From the NCBI GenBank assembly GCA_013298375.1, contig JAAFHM010000163.1:1-9706 (forward strand): DNA of 9,706 bases, written 5' to 3'. Both the position numbers and the translations under genes were made by a program. The stretch is from Ignavibacteria bacterium (lineage in GTDB: Bacteria; Bacteroidota; Ignavibacteria; Kapaibacteriales; UBA4661). The notes beneath the pieces are model-generated. The model did not search any database. It saw only the letters and a program-made list of their open reading frames with translations, and had not been told where the DNA came from. Positions within the stretch are counted from its first letter, which is position 1. Each line of letters starts with the position of its first letter. Below are positions 1 to 6,631 of this stretch, piece by piece.

Positions 1-1
1 C

Positions 2-121
2 CACGTGAAGGTGGTTAAGCAGAATCATTCGGCTCAAGAGGAATTTGCACTTACGCATAAAATCGTTTTGGTCTTCATTGCCAACCTGCCCAAAGTGCAT
101 CATTATTTCACCACAAATTGA
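2..121 (+). CDS. Possible 3' end of an upstream gene (partial, unidentified)
   Basis: From base 2 a reading frame stays open for 39 codons and ends at TGA (119-121); the other two forward frames hit stops within about 20 bases. The peptide (beginning HVKVVKQNHS and ending KVHHYFTTN) has a believable composition but matches no family I recognise. It could be the C-terminus of a gene starting before the window. It could equally be chance, because the same stretch is also open in one reverse frame. It ends just before the putative promoter at 126, which fits a gene end. Confidence 0.3.
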   Translation, partial: HVKVVKQNHSAQEEFALTHKIVLVFIANLPKVHHYFTTN

Positions 122-125
122 GAGG

Positions 126-155
126 TTGCAATGGCAAATAATTTTTGTATATTTA
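126..155 (+). promoter_or_regulatory. Putative Bacteroidota-type promoter for the SusC/SusD operon
   Basis: TTG at 126-128 is followed, after a 19-nt spacer, by TATATTTA at 148-155. This matches seven of eight positions of the Bacteroidota -7 element TAnnTTTG, and the spacing is typical of the TTG -33 element. Transcription would start near 162, giving a leader of about 290 nt before the SusC start codon. The nine bases TTGTATATT (145-153) recur at 5734-5742, upstream of the first Uma2 gene, which supports a promoter role. No experimental support. Confidence 0.45.
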
Positions 156-452
156 AGTCTCTTTAGTCATGTTTTGACATTCTGTGGTGGCGAAGTATTG
201 TTGAAGGGTATGAGGCATTCCCGTTTTCGTAGCCCCAAATATGTATTTATTTATTTCTTGAGATTCATCGAAGGCTTTTTGTCCGTACTTGGTTCATAAC
301 TGGGTGAGAAGTCTTTTATGGGAGACTCAAGCCAGACGAAATATTCCAGCGCATCTCCCAATCACTGCGCCTCTTTGAGCAATTCGGTTCATAATAACGC
401 ACAAAGAACACAGGCGCATATCTTTTATCATTTCATTTTTTTGAGGTTCACA
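156..452 (+). other. Long non-coding leader upstream of the SusC gene
   Basis: I see no convincing gene here. If the promoter at 126-155 is right, most of this stretch is 5' untranslated RNA. It contains an inverted repeat, TGGGAGA (319-325) with TCTCCCA (354-360), which could close a hairpin with a 28-nt loop. It also contains a 9-bp direct repeat, GGTTCATAA, at 291-299 and 386-394. I cannot match it to a known riboswitch. A weak GAGG at 443-446 lies six bases before the SusC ATG and could be its ribosome-binding site. Confidence 0.4.
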
Positions 453-3400
453 ATGAACAAATGGCGACTCTCTGTTGCCCTCACGACAGTATTCTTCTGC
501 GTTGTTGGCGCGTTTGCGACAGCATTTGCACAAGAAGTGATTGTCTCGGGCAGCGTTCTCGATGACCGTGGCAAAGCTGTTGCCGGGGTAAGCATTAAAG
601 CCAAAGGCGTTCAAGCGGGCGGCTTTTCCGACAGCAAGGGCTTGTGGCGCGTCCGCATCCCTAATGCAAATGGCGCGACATTGGTATTCAATTACATCGG
701 TTTCAAGCCGTTTGAATTGAAGGCGACCGAAAGCAAATCGGATATTGTGGTGAAATTGCAAGAAGATATTTTGAAAACGTCAGAGATTGTGGTGACGGGT
801 GTTGCTTCTAGTATCAAAAAAGCAAACTCGCCAACGTCGATTGGTACGATCTCCGAAAAAGAACTCCTTCCTGCTCCGGCGCAGACTATTGACCAAGCAT
901 TTGCTGCGAAATTTGCGGGCGTTTCGATTCGTCAAAACACGGGCGCTCCGGGCGGTGGTAATAGTATCACCCTGCGTGGCGCAACAACGCTCATCGGCGG
1001 CTCTCAGCCGTTGTACATTATTGACGGTGTGATTGTCAATAACGGTACATTTTCCGGTGGTCAGAATACCGTTACTGCGGCGGGCGCGGGTGGTGCGACG
1101 GGCGGTGCAACCCAAGAGCAAAGTGCAAACCGTATCGCCGACATCAATCCGAATGACATCGAAGATGTACAGGTTTTGAAAGGTCCTTCGGCTGCGGCTG
1201 CATACGGCGCGAAAGCTGCTTCGGGCGTAATTATCATCAAAACTAAACAAGGTCGTGCTGGAAAAACCAACGTTACGATTAACCAACAATTTGGCTTTAA
1301 TGAACTTCTGCGTAAAATTGGTCTTCGCAGATTTAACTCCGAAGCAGAGGTCGAATCATGGAATGCTGGTTTAGTGCCAACGTGGCGTGCGGCACAGGCA
1401 GCGGGCAATACTTTCATTGACCACGAACAAGAATTGTATGGTCAGCGTGGTTTTATCAATGAAACAGACGTAAATCTGCGTGGTGGGAGCGAAAGCACCC
1501 AATATAGTCTTGGCGGTACATTCCGCAGCGATCAGGGTATTATTAAAAATACTGGCTATGAGCGCCTTGCCGGACGCGCTAATGTCAATCAAATCTTCAG
1601 CGACCGCCTTACGGCTCGCATTGGTTTGAATTATATGCGCACCCGCTCTGACCGTGGTTTTACGGGTAACTCCAACGGCGATAACGTTTCGATTCCGTAC
1701 ATCATCAGCGTTATGCCGACGTTCTTCGATGCACGCCCGAAAAATGGTGTTTATCCCGATATGTTGGGCTTGAATCCTGCCAACGCATATGAAGTTGTTG
1801 ATAAATGCCGCAATACGGAATATGTCAATCGCACTATTATTTCAGCAAATGTGAATTGGGATATTGTTAAAACCGAAGAGCAGACGTTGAGTTTTGTATT
1901 CCAAGGTGGTGCAGACTTTATCGCGCAACGGAATATCATTGCTGACCCTCTTACAACCTTGCATCAGCGTGTGAAGCCCTTTCCGGGCTTGTTCGGTGTC
2001 AGCGATGCGAATAATACAAACTCCAATATGTTCCTGACGCTTGTCCACCGTCTTGATGCAGGAAATGGCTTGAACTTTACGACACAAGCGGGCTTGCAGT
2101 TTGAAAATCAGCAATCCAATTCGATTGTGAATGTTGCCAATGGCGTAACTTCGCCTTTGGATAACGTCACGGGATCGGCTTTGCAGCAAAGTGTTCAAAG
2201 CATTGTCAATCGCTATGACCGAGGGTTCTATCTGCAAGAAGACGTTGATATTGCGGGTAAAATCTTTGTAACCGCAAGTTTGCGCGGCGACCAGAGTAGC
2301 GTAAATGGCGACCCGACCAAATTTTTCCTTTTCCCGAAAGCAGCTGCATCGGTGCAGTTTGCCAATTTTGATTTCTGGGAGGGCTTGAAAGGCATTTTGC
2401 CACAAGCAAAACTTCGTGTGGCGTACGGTCAAGCTGGTACACCGGTGAATAATGCATCTGCAAAATTTAATTTGCTGAATAACCTTAATAATAACCTTGG
2501 TGGCTTGGGTGCTGGCTTGGCAGTCAATCAACGCTTAGGCAATCCTCTTATTCGTCCCGAAATCGCTTCGGAACTGGAGTTTGGTATTGACGCTACCATT
2601 GGCGAAGGCATTGCAACGGTTGAACTTACATATTTCCGTAAGTATGTTACAGATCTCATTTTGCCACGTGTGCTTCCATCATCATCCGGCTATTTGAATG
2701 TTTTTGAAAATGCCGCAGAAATGTCGAACAACGGCTTTGAGGCTTCCGTGAACATCAACGCCGTTCGTACAGAAAGTTTCTCATGGACACCGCGTGTGAA
2801 TTTCTTTACCAACGTTACGAAAATTGAGAAACTGACCGTTCCGGCGTACCCCTCTGGTGGTTTTGGTGCTGGTTACGGTATGAACCGCATTCAGCAAGGC
2901 TTGTCGGCAACCGCTATTTTTGGGCGCTCAAATTTAGGTCCTCGTAGTGCAACGGATACTACTCGCACTGGTGTCTATAACGGTTCTAAACCAGAAGGCG
3001 ATTCTAACCCGCTCTTCCAATTTGGCTTTGCCAATACGCTGAAATTTGGAGGACTTGAATTCTATTTCTTAATTGATTGGCGTCAAGGCGGTTCGGTTGT
3101 GAACCTTACACAGGCACTATACGTTGAAAATGGAGATGAAAGCCACAACCTTTGGGGTAATCGTGAGGAAGCAAAACGTGTTTACGACCTGCGCTATAAT
3201 ACAACAGTTGCTAATGGTGGTTTTACAACATATATTCAAGATGCCTCGTTCATGAAAGTCCGTGAAGCGAGTTTGAACTATACCTTTGGCAAAGATATGC
3301 TTGCTGGTAGTTTCTTCGATGCTTTTGAATATATCCGGGTGGGAGTAAGTGGTCGTAATTTGTTTATGATTACGCCATACACAGGTTATGACCCTGAAGT

Positions 3401-3497
3401 CAGCAACTTCGGTAATATCGTTTCTTCCGCGGGTCAAGATGTCGCAGCGTTCCCATCATCACGTTCGTATTTCTTTAACCTTTCTATCGGGTTCTAA
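453..3497 (+). CDS. susC: SusC/RagA-family TonB-dependent outer-membrane transporter
   Basis: This 1014-residue protein has the usual length and layout of SusC-type transporters. It should form a 22-stranded outer-membrane barrel that imports a ligand captured by SusD, powered by TonB. In order: signal peptide (1-26, likely cleaved AFA|QE), carboxypeptidase-regulatory-like beta domain (about 29-103), TonB plug (about 125-266) and barrel to the terminal Phe1014. The plug shows the family signatures PLYIIDGV (186-193) and DIEDVQVLKGPSAAAAYG (235-252). A Gly/Ala-rich insert sits at about 200-220 of the plug. The ATG at 453 is chosen over the in-frame ATG at 318 because the signal peptide starts exactly there; the 45 upstream residues look like untranslated sequence. 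The SusD gene follows 39 nt later, probably as one transcript. No enzyme genes nearby reveal the substrate. The symbol is used at family level only and does not imply starch. Confidence 0.95.
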   Translation: MNKWRLSVALTTVFFCVVGAFATAFAQEVIVSGSVLDDRGKAVAGVSIKAKGVQAGGFSDSKGLWRVRIPNANGATLVFNYIGFKPFELKATESKSDIVVKLQEDILKTSEIVVTGVASSIKKANSPTSIGTISEKELLPAPAQTIDQAFAAKFAGVSIRQNTGAPGGGNSITLRGATTLIGGSQPLYIIDGVIVNNGTFSGGQNTVTAAGAGGATGGATQEQSANRIADINPNDIEDVQVLKGPSAAAAYGAKAASGVIIIKTKQGRAGKTNVTINQQFGFNELLRKIGLRRFNSEAEVESWNAGLVPTWRAAQAAGNTFIDHEQELYGQRGFINETDVNLRGGSESTQYSLGGTFRSDQGIIKNTGYERLAGRANVNQIFSDRLTARIGLNYMRTRSDRGFTGNSNGDNVSIPYIISVMPTFFDARPKNGVYPDMLGLNPANAYEVVDKCRNTEYVNRTIISANVNWDIVKTEEQTLSFVFQGGADFIAQRNIIADPLTTLHQRVKPFPGLFGVSDANNTNSNMFLTLVHRLDAGNGLNFTTQAGLQFENQQSNSIVNVANGVTSPLDNVTGSALQQSVQSIVNRYDRGFYLQEDVDIAGKIFVTASLRGDQSSVNGDPTKFFLFPKAAASVQFANFDFWEGLKGILPQAKLRVAYGQAGTPVNNASAKFNLLNNLNNNLGGLGAGLAVNQRLGNPLIRPEIASELEFGIDATIGEGIATVELTYFRKYVTDLILPRVLPSSSGYLNVFENAAEMSNNGFEASVNINAVRTESFSWTPRVNFFTNVTKIEKLTVPAYPSGGFGAGYGMNRIQQGLSATAIFGRSNLGPRSATDTTRTGVYNGSKPEGDSNPLFQFGFANTLKFGGLEFYFLIDWRQGGSVVNLTQALYVENGDESHNLWGNREEAKRVYDLRYNTTVANGGFTTYIQDASFMKVREASLNYTFGKDMLAGSFFDAFEYIRVGVSGRNLFMITPYTGYDPEVSNFGNIVSSAGQDVAAFPSSRSYFFNLSIGF

Positions 3498-3536
3498 CTT
3501 ATTCTTTTGCTAAATCTTTTTTCAGGATTTTATATT

Positions 3537-4919
3537 ATGAAAACAACTGTATTTGCTCGTGTACGGCATTTTGTTTCCGTATCGCTGGCGCTCGGTGCAG
3601 CAGCAATACTCAGCATGGCGACGTTTACAGCGTGCGACCAAAATTTTACCGCACCCGACCCGAACGCACCGACTACCGATGCGCTCATCCCATTGCAGCC
3701 CCTTATTACCGGAACACTCGCAAATTGGCGTTATACGGAAATCAATGAATTTGTCGGTATTACAGGGCGCGAAAGTTATACTAATGCTGGAGATGATCCA
3801 CGTATTTTACAACAACCAATTCGTAATACCTTGGATGCAACAGCATTTATCGTGAATCGCCCATGGACTTCCATGTATTACACGATGAAAAACTGCCGCA
3901 ACCTTATTGAGTTTTCTGCAAAACTTCCTGCGGCTGACCGCCCGGGAATAGAAGGCTTGGCAAAGACTATTTGGGCGTATGAATTAGCTCGTGTGTCTGG
4001 TGTTTACTATGATGTCGGTGTCAAAATTGAATATCGTCTTGACCCTAATGCTCCTTTTGTTCCTCGCGCTCAGTCATTAGCAGAGGCAGCGAAATTGCTT
4101 GATGAAGCAGCGACAGCATTGCGGGCGGCAGGAAACTCATTTTCATTTAACGTTGGCGATGGACTTCGCAATTATTCGACACCACAAGGCTTCTTGCGTG
4201 TCAACCGCGCTATTCGCGCCCGTGTAGCTGCATATCAGGGCGATTATGGCGCTTGTCAAACCGCCTTGAGCGCGTCTTTCCTAACAGAGGGCAATACCCC
4301 AGAGGTAATGCGTATTGGCGCGTATTTCACCTATTCAACTGCGTCTGGCGATGTTCCTCCAGGGTCAGGTCGCGGCTCCGGTGGCAATCCGTTCTTCCAA
4401 AATATCGCTGCTCCATCACTTCGTTGGTGGGCGCATAAAGACTATGTGAGCGATAATACGGATAATATGGTGGACACACGTGTTACACAGAAAGTTGTTA
4501 CGCCTCTGACTGCTTCAGTTCCGGCAAGTTTCATTGGTGTACCAGGTTTATTAGCAACTCATGCGATTAATATTTTCCCCGAACCAAATTCTCCAACATC
4601 CATCATCCGCAATGAAGAATTACTTCTTCTCCGCGCAGAGGCTCGGATGTTTGGTTCGACACCTGACCTTGCGGGCGCATTAGCTGATATCAATCGTGTA
4701 CGTGCGGCAGCAAACGCTCCTGCACTAACTACTGTTGGTGCTGACCGTAATACTCAGCTTTCACGCTTGCTCTATGAGCGTCGTTATTCTCTCTTCTTTG
4801 AAGGATTTCGTTGGGTAGATTTGCGCCGCTTTAACCGTTTGGGTGATATTAAAGCAGAGTTGAATCACGTTGTGAATACAACGGGCTTCCCAAAACCCGT
4901 GAATGAAATTCCGCAGTAA
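3537..4919 (+). CDS. susD: SusD/RagB-family surface lipoprotein, partner of SusC
   Basis: A 460-residue lipoprotein that should sit on the cell surface as the lid of the SusC barrel and bind the nutrient. The N-terminus is a lipoprotein signal peptide with lipobox FTAC and acylated Cys33. The next residues (DQNFTAPDPN) resemble the usual SusD start, and TPR-like helical segments follow. The C-terminal region holds the family's best-known motif, ERRYSLFFEGFRWVDLRRF. The ATG at 3537 is preferred to an upstream in-frame ATG at 3507 because it begins the signal peptide and has AGGA at 3524-3527. Length is at the short end for the family. The tail after the DLRR motif is brief and ends in TTGFPKPVNEIPQ, the segment duplicated at 5611-5652. 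A terminator follows at 4949-4980. The ligand is unknown; the symbol is family level only. Confidence 0.93.
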   Translation: MKTTVFARVRHFVSVSLALGAAAILSMATFTACDQNFTAPDPNAPTTDALIPLQPLITGTLANWRYTEINEFVGITGRESYTNAGDDPRILQQPIRNTLDATAFIVNRPWTSMYYTMKNCRNLIEFSAKLPAADRPGIEGLAKTIWAYELARVSGVYYDVGVKIEYRLDPNAPFVPRAQSLAEAAKLLDEAATALRAAGNSFSFNVGDGLRNYSTPQGFLRVNRAIRARVAAYQGDYGACQTALSASFLTEGNTPEVMRIGAYFTYSTASGDVPPGSGRGSGGNPFFQNIAAPSLRWWAHKDYVSDNTDNMVDTRVTQKVVTPLTASVPASFIGVPGLLATHAINIFPEPNSPTSIIRNEELLLLRAEARMFGSTPDLAGALADINRVRAAANAPALTTVGADRNTQLSRLLYERRYSLFFEGFRWVDLRRFNRLGDIKAELNHVVNTTGFPKPVNEIPQ

Positions 4920-4948
4920 TTTTGCTCAAAAGAGTAAAATCACAGAAA

Positions 4949-4980
4949 AAGGCTGCTTCACCACTGAAGCGGTCTTTTTT
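4949..4980 (+). terminator. Rho-independent terminator of the SusC/SusD operon
   Basis: Bases 4949-4960 pair with 4965-4976 as a 12-bp stem (two G-U pairs) around the 4-nt loop CCAC. The 3' arm runs into six T (4975-4980), then C and four more T. It starts 29 nt after the SusD stop codon. Its core, GCTTCA-loop-TGAAGC, is shared with the second terminator at 5678-5711. Confidence 0.88.
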
Positions 4981-5002
4981 CTTTTGGTAACATAAATTTT
5001 TC

Positions 5003-5037
5003 TTTGTGCTGCTAAGTTTTTTTTTTTTTTACATTTG
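5003..5037 (+). promoter_or_regulatory. Putative promoter of the small lipoprotein gene, with poly-T spacer
   Basis: TACATTTG at 5030-5037 is a perfect match to the Bacteroidota -7 element TAnnTTTG. The nearest upstream -33 candidate is TTTG at 5003-5006, with a 23-nt spacer. That is at the long end of the usual range and four more than in the SusC promoter. Transcription would begin near 5044, about 50 nt before the ATG at 5093. The spacer is mostly a run of T, so its length may vary between cells. Confidence 0.55.
5017..5030 (+). repeat. Homopolymer run of 14 T inside a promoter spacer
   Basis: Fourteen consecutive T occupy the spacer between the -33 candidate and the -7 element TACATTTG; the last T is the first base of that element. 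Mononucleotide runs of this length are prone to slipped-strand mispairing in bacteria. It lies 37 nt after the SusD terminator, is not itself a terminator tail, and has no adjacent hairpin. Confidence 0.9.
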
Positions 5038-5092
5038 CAGCAATTCTGTGCTACAAAAGCACATCTTTTTGTCTCTCTATTTTGGAGTTTTT

Positions 5093-5608
5093 ATGAAAAA
5101 TTTTCGAGCGTTTCTTGTCAGTGCGTTTGTTGCTGCTTGTTTTGGAGTTTTTGGTCTCACCAGTTGTGCGGAAAATGCTTTGATGCCTCAACCGCAAGGC
5201 ATAACGGCGGTTCAGAAGAGTGCTAAAAGTACTGGAGTCGCTACAAATTCAATCACAAGTTTGAATAGTTCACAACAACCATCGGAGCAAATTAATAATT
5301 TCGGTGTGCTTCGTGCATTTTTGTCGCTTAATCAAGCTACTGCAAATTCGGATAATAGCGTTACCATACAGTTTAGTGTTCGCGTATATTCTCCAGATGG
5401 GGATGATTCTTTTTCCGTAAGTCTTTTCCGTACAGTTACTGACATTTCTGGTAACGTAGTCTCTGGTCCAACATACTTTGGCGACTACTATCCGGGAAGT
5501 TATTCAGCAACAAGCCCTATGGGTTTGCCACCTGGAACTTACTTCATCAGACTGACCACACAAAGCCCCGTAGCAAGATCTGGCACAGTTCAGGTAACTA
5601 TCCCATAA
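5093..5608 (+). CDS. Small predicted lipoprotein of unknown function
   Basis: I do not recognise this 171-residue protein. It begins with a lipoprotein signal peptide ending in the lipobox LTSC (Cys25). A low-complexity Ser/Asn/Gln/Thr linker (about 30-70) follows, then a beta-rich domain to the end. The last part, with GNVV and LPPGTYFIRLTTQ, resembles the final strands of FlgD/T9SS C-terminal Ig-like domains, but lipid anchoring makes a T9SS cargo role unlikely. The start at ATG 5093 is supported by the signal peptide and by TTGGAG at 5082-5087; the in-frame ATG at 5006 lies in the promoter and is rejected. It has its own promoter, lies after the SusD terminator, and ends where a copy of the SusD tail begins. 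It may be an accessory surface protein of the SusC/SusD system, comparable in position to SusE/SusF, but no homology to those is visible. Confidence 0.78.
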   Translation: MKNFRAFLVSAFVAACFGVFGLTSCAENALMPQPQGITAVQKSAKSTGVATNSITSLNSSQQPSEQINNFGVLRAFLSLNQATANSDNSVTIQFSVRVYSPDGDDSFSVSLFRTVTDISGNVVSGPTYFGDYYPGSYSATSPMGLPPGTYFIRLTTQSPVARSGTVQVTIP

Positions 5609-5610
5609 CT

Positions 5611-5652
5611 ACCACAGGCTTCCCAAAGCCCGTGAATGAAATTCCGCAGTAA
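5611..5652 (+). pseudogene. Duplicated fragment of the SusD gene 3' end
   Basis: These 42 bases encode TTGFPKPVNEIPQ and a TAA stop. They match the last 42 bases of the SusD gene (4878-4919) at 39 positions. The three differences all fall in third codon positions and change no amino acid. The fragment has no start codon and begins two bases after the stop of the small lipoprotein gene, in a different frame. It is read here as the remnant of a second SusD gene or of a duplication. Confidence 0.85.
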
Positions 5653-5677
5653 ACCGGACTGATTCATTGACAAACAC

Positions 5678-5711
5678 AAGCCGCTTCAGCACCCACTGAA
5701 GCGGCTTTTTT
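5678..5711 (+). terminator. Rho-independent terminator after the small lipoprotein gene
   Basis: A perfect 12-bp stem pairs 5678-5689 with 5696-5707 around the loop CACCCA, and is followed by a run ending in six T (5706-5711). It shares the GCTTCA/TGAAGC core of the terminator at 4949-4980 and follows the SusD-tail fragment at a similar distance (25 versus 29 nt). It therefore appears to be part of the same duplicated segment. It should end transcription of the small lipoprotein gene. Confidence 0.9.
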
Positions 5712-5808
5712 ATGCGGAAAAATGCAAGAAATCTTGTATATTCCTCACAGCACAATCGTTCTGATTTTCTGACAACCACCTTGGCGCAACGCCACAAGGA
5801 GCGCACGT

Positions 5809-6576
5809 ATGCGATACAGCGAAATTCTCGCGGGCTACGAACCCGACATTAGCCACATTGTTACTGAGGACGATGAGCCTGTGGATAATCTTTTTTCCGA
5901 ACATCAGCAACGCCTCCTTGCCGACGGGCTGCACCATTATTGGCATTCCCCCGATGGACAGCCGTTTCTTGCCGTTACCAATGTCGGCTTATTTTATGCG
6001 GTGAAAGAACCGCCGATCGTCCCCGACTTTATGCTCAGTCTCGGCGTGAAATATCCCGAAAATTACTGGGAAAAGCGCCATAGAACCTATTTTGTATGGG
6101 AGTTTGGGAAATCACCTGACCTCGCCGTAGAGATTGTTTCTAACGTGGTCGGCAATGAACTGGACGCGAAATTTGATATCTATGCCCAAGCGGGCGTAAC
6201 GTACTATGTTGTCTATGACCCAGCGGAGCATTACGGCAAAGACACGCTTCGCGCCTTTGTTCGTGCGGGTGATGAGTATATTCGTTTGCCAGAGCCGTAT
6301 TTTGCGATGCTCAATTTGGGTTGTACGCTCCGGGAAGGCGAATACGCTGGGATGCAGGGAACATGGCTGCGCTGGACAAATGCTGATGGTAGCTTGATTC
6401 CAACAGGTGCGGAAGCCACGGCAGAAGCCCTTGCCGATGCACAACAAGCCCTTGCCGATGCACAACAAGCCCTTGCCGATGCACAACAAGCCCGTACCGA
6501 TGCACAACAAGCCACTCTCCGCGCTGAAAAGCTCGCCGCACAACTTCGAGCATTAGGTATTAATCCCGAAGAGTAA
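5809..6576 (+). CDS. Uma2-family (DUF820) PD-(D/E)XK nuclease-like protein, copy 1
   Basis: A 255-residue Uma2 protein. The family has a restriction-endonuclease-like fold and occurs in many copies in some bacteria; its cellular role is not established. The N-terminus has the usual HIVTEDDEPVDNLFSEHQQ (16-34). Candidate catalytic elements are PD at 72-73, the strand PDLAVEIVS with Glu108, and Asp119/Lys121 in DAKFDIYAQAGV, followed by YYVVYDP. The tail is a coiled coil (about 200-250) ending LRALGINPEE, a typical Uma2 terminus, and holds four consecutive 7-residue repeats of the type ALADAQQ. The start at ATG 5809 has AAGGAG seven bases upstream. TTGTATATT at 5734-5742 may mark a promoter. 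The gene follows a terminator and precedes a paralogue that is about 85% identical by eye. Catalytic residues look intact, so an active protein is plausible. Confidence 0.92.
   Translation: MRYSEILAGYEPDISHIVTEDDEPVDNLFSEHQQRLLADGLHHYWHSPDGQPFLAVTNVGLFYAVKEPPIVPDFMLSLGVKYPENYWEKRHRTYFVWEFGKSPDLAVEIVSNVVGNELDAKFDIYAQAGVTYYVVYDPAEHYGKDTLRAFVRAGDEYIRLPEPYFAMLNLGCTLREGEYAGMQGTWLRWTNADGSLIPTGAEATAEALADAQQALADAQQALADAQQARTDAQQATLRAEKLAAQLRALGINPEE
6427..6510 (+). repeat. Four 21-nt tandem repeats encoding coiled-coil heptads
   Basis: Units at 6427-6447, 6448-6468 and 6469-6489 are identical (beginning GCCCTTGCCG and ending CACAACAA). The fourth, 6490-6510, differs only at two bases (CTTGCC becomes CGTACC). 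Each adds exactly one heptad, A-L-A-D-A-Q-Q, so gain or loss keeps both the reading frame and the coiled-coil register. Copy 2 of the gene has none of these units, and the proteins differ by exactly 28 residues. Confidence 0.95.
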
Positions 6577-6631
6577 CGTCATTTTCTGACACACTACTAC
6601 CTTGGCGCAACGCCACAAGGAGACTGTAACT

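Noticed and set aside
45..299. Open frame of 84 codons upstream of SusC
   Set aside because: It overlaps the likely promoter, has no ribosome-binding site, and its Phe/Ser/Cys-rich composition looks like translated AT-rich non-coding DNA.
318..452. 45-residue N-terminal extension of the SusC protein
   Set aside because: The signal peptide begins exactly at the internal ATG at 453. The extension would bury it behind a polar, low-quality sequence.
1842..2531. 229-codon open frame on the minus strand inside the SusC gene
   Set aside because: It lies wholly opposite a well-supported gene, is Cys/Arg/Ile-rich in the way reverse shadows are, and shows no domain.
5006..5092. Upstream start for the small lipoprotein
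   Set aside because: The added residues come from the poly-T tract and promoter (a run of Phe). The lipoprotein signal peptide and TTGGAG place the start at 5093.
6427..6510. Possible CRISPR-like repeats
   Set aside because: Units are directly adjacent with no spacers and encode heptads within a gene.
6112..6553. Minus-strand frames with repeats such as GLLCIGK or ARACCAS
   Set aside because: The periodicity is only the reverse reading of the 21-nt coiled-coil repeat of Uma2 copy 1.
6602..6631. TTG start adding ten residues to Uma2 copy 2
   Set aside because: These bases are the repeated leader and include the ribosome-binding site; copy 1 starts at the equivalent of 6632.
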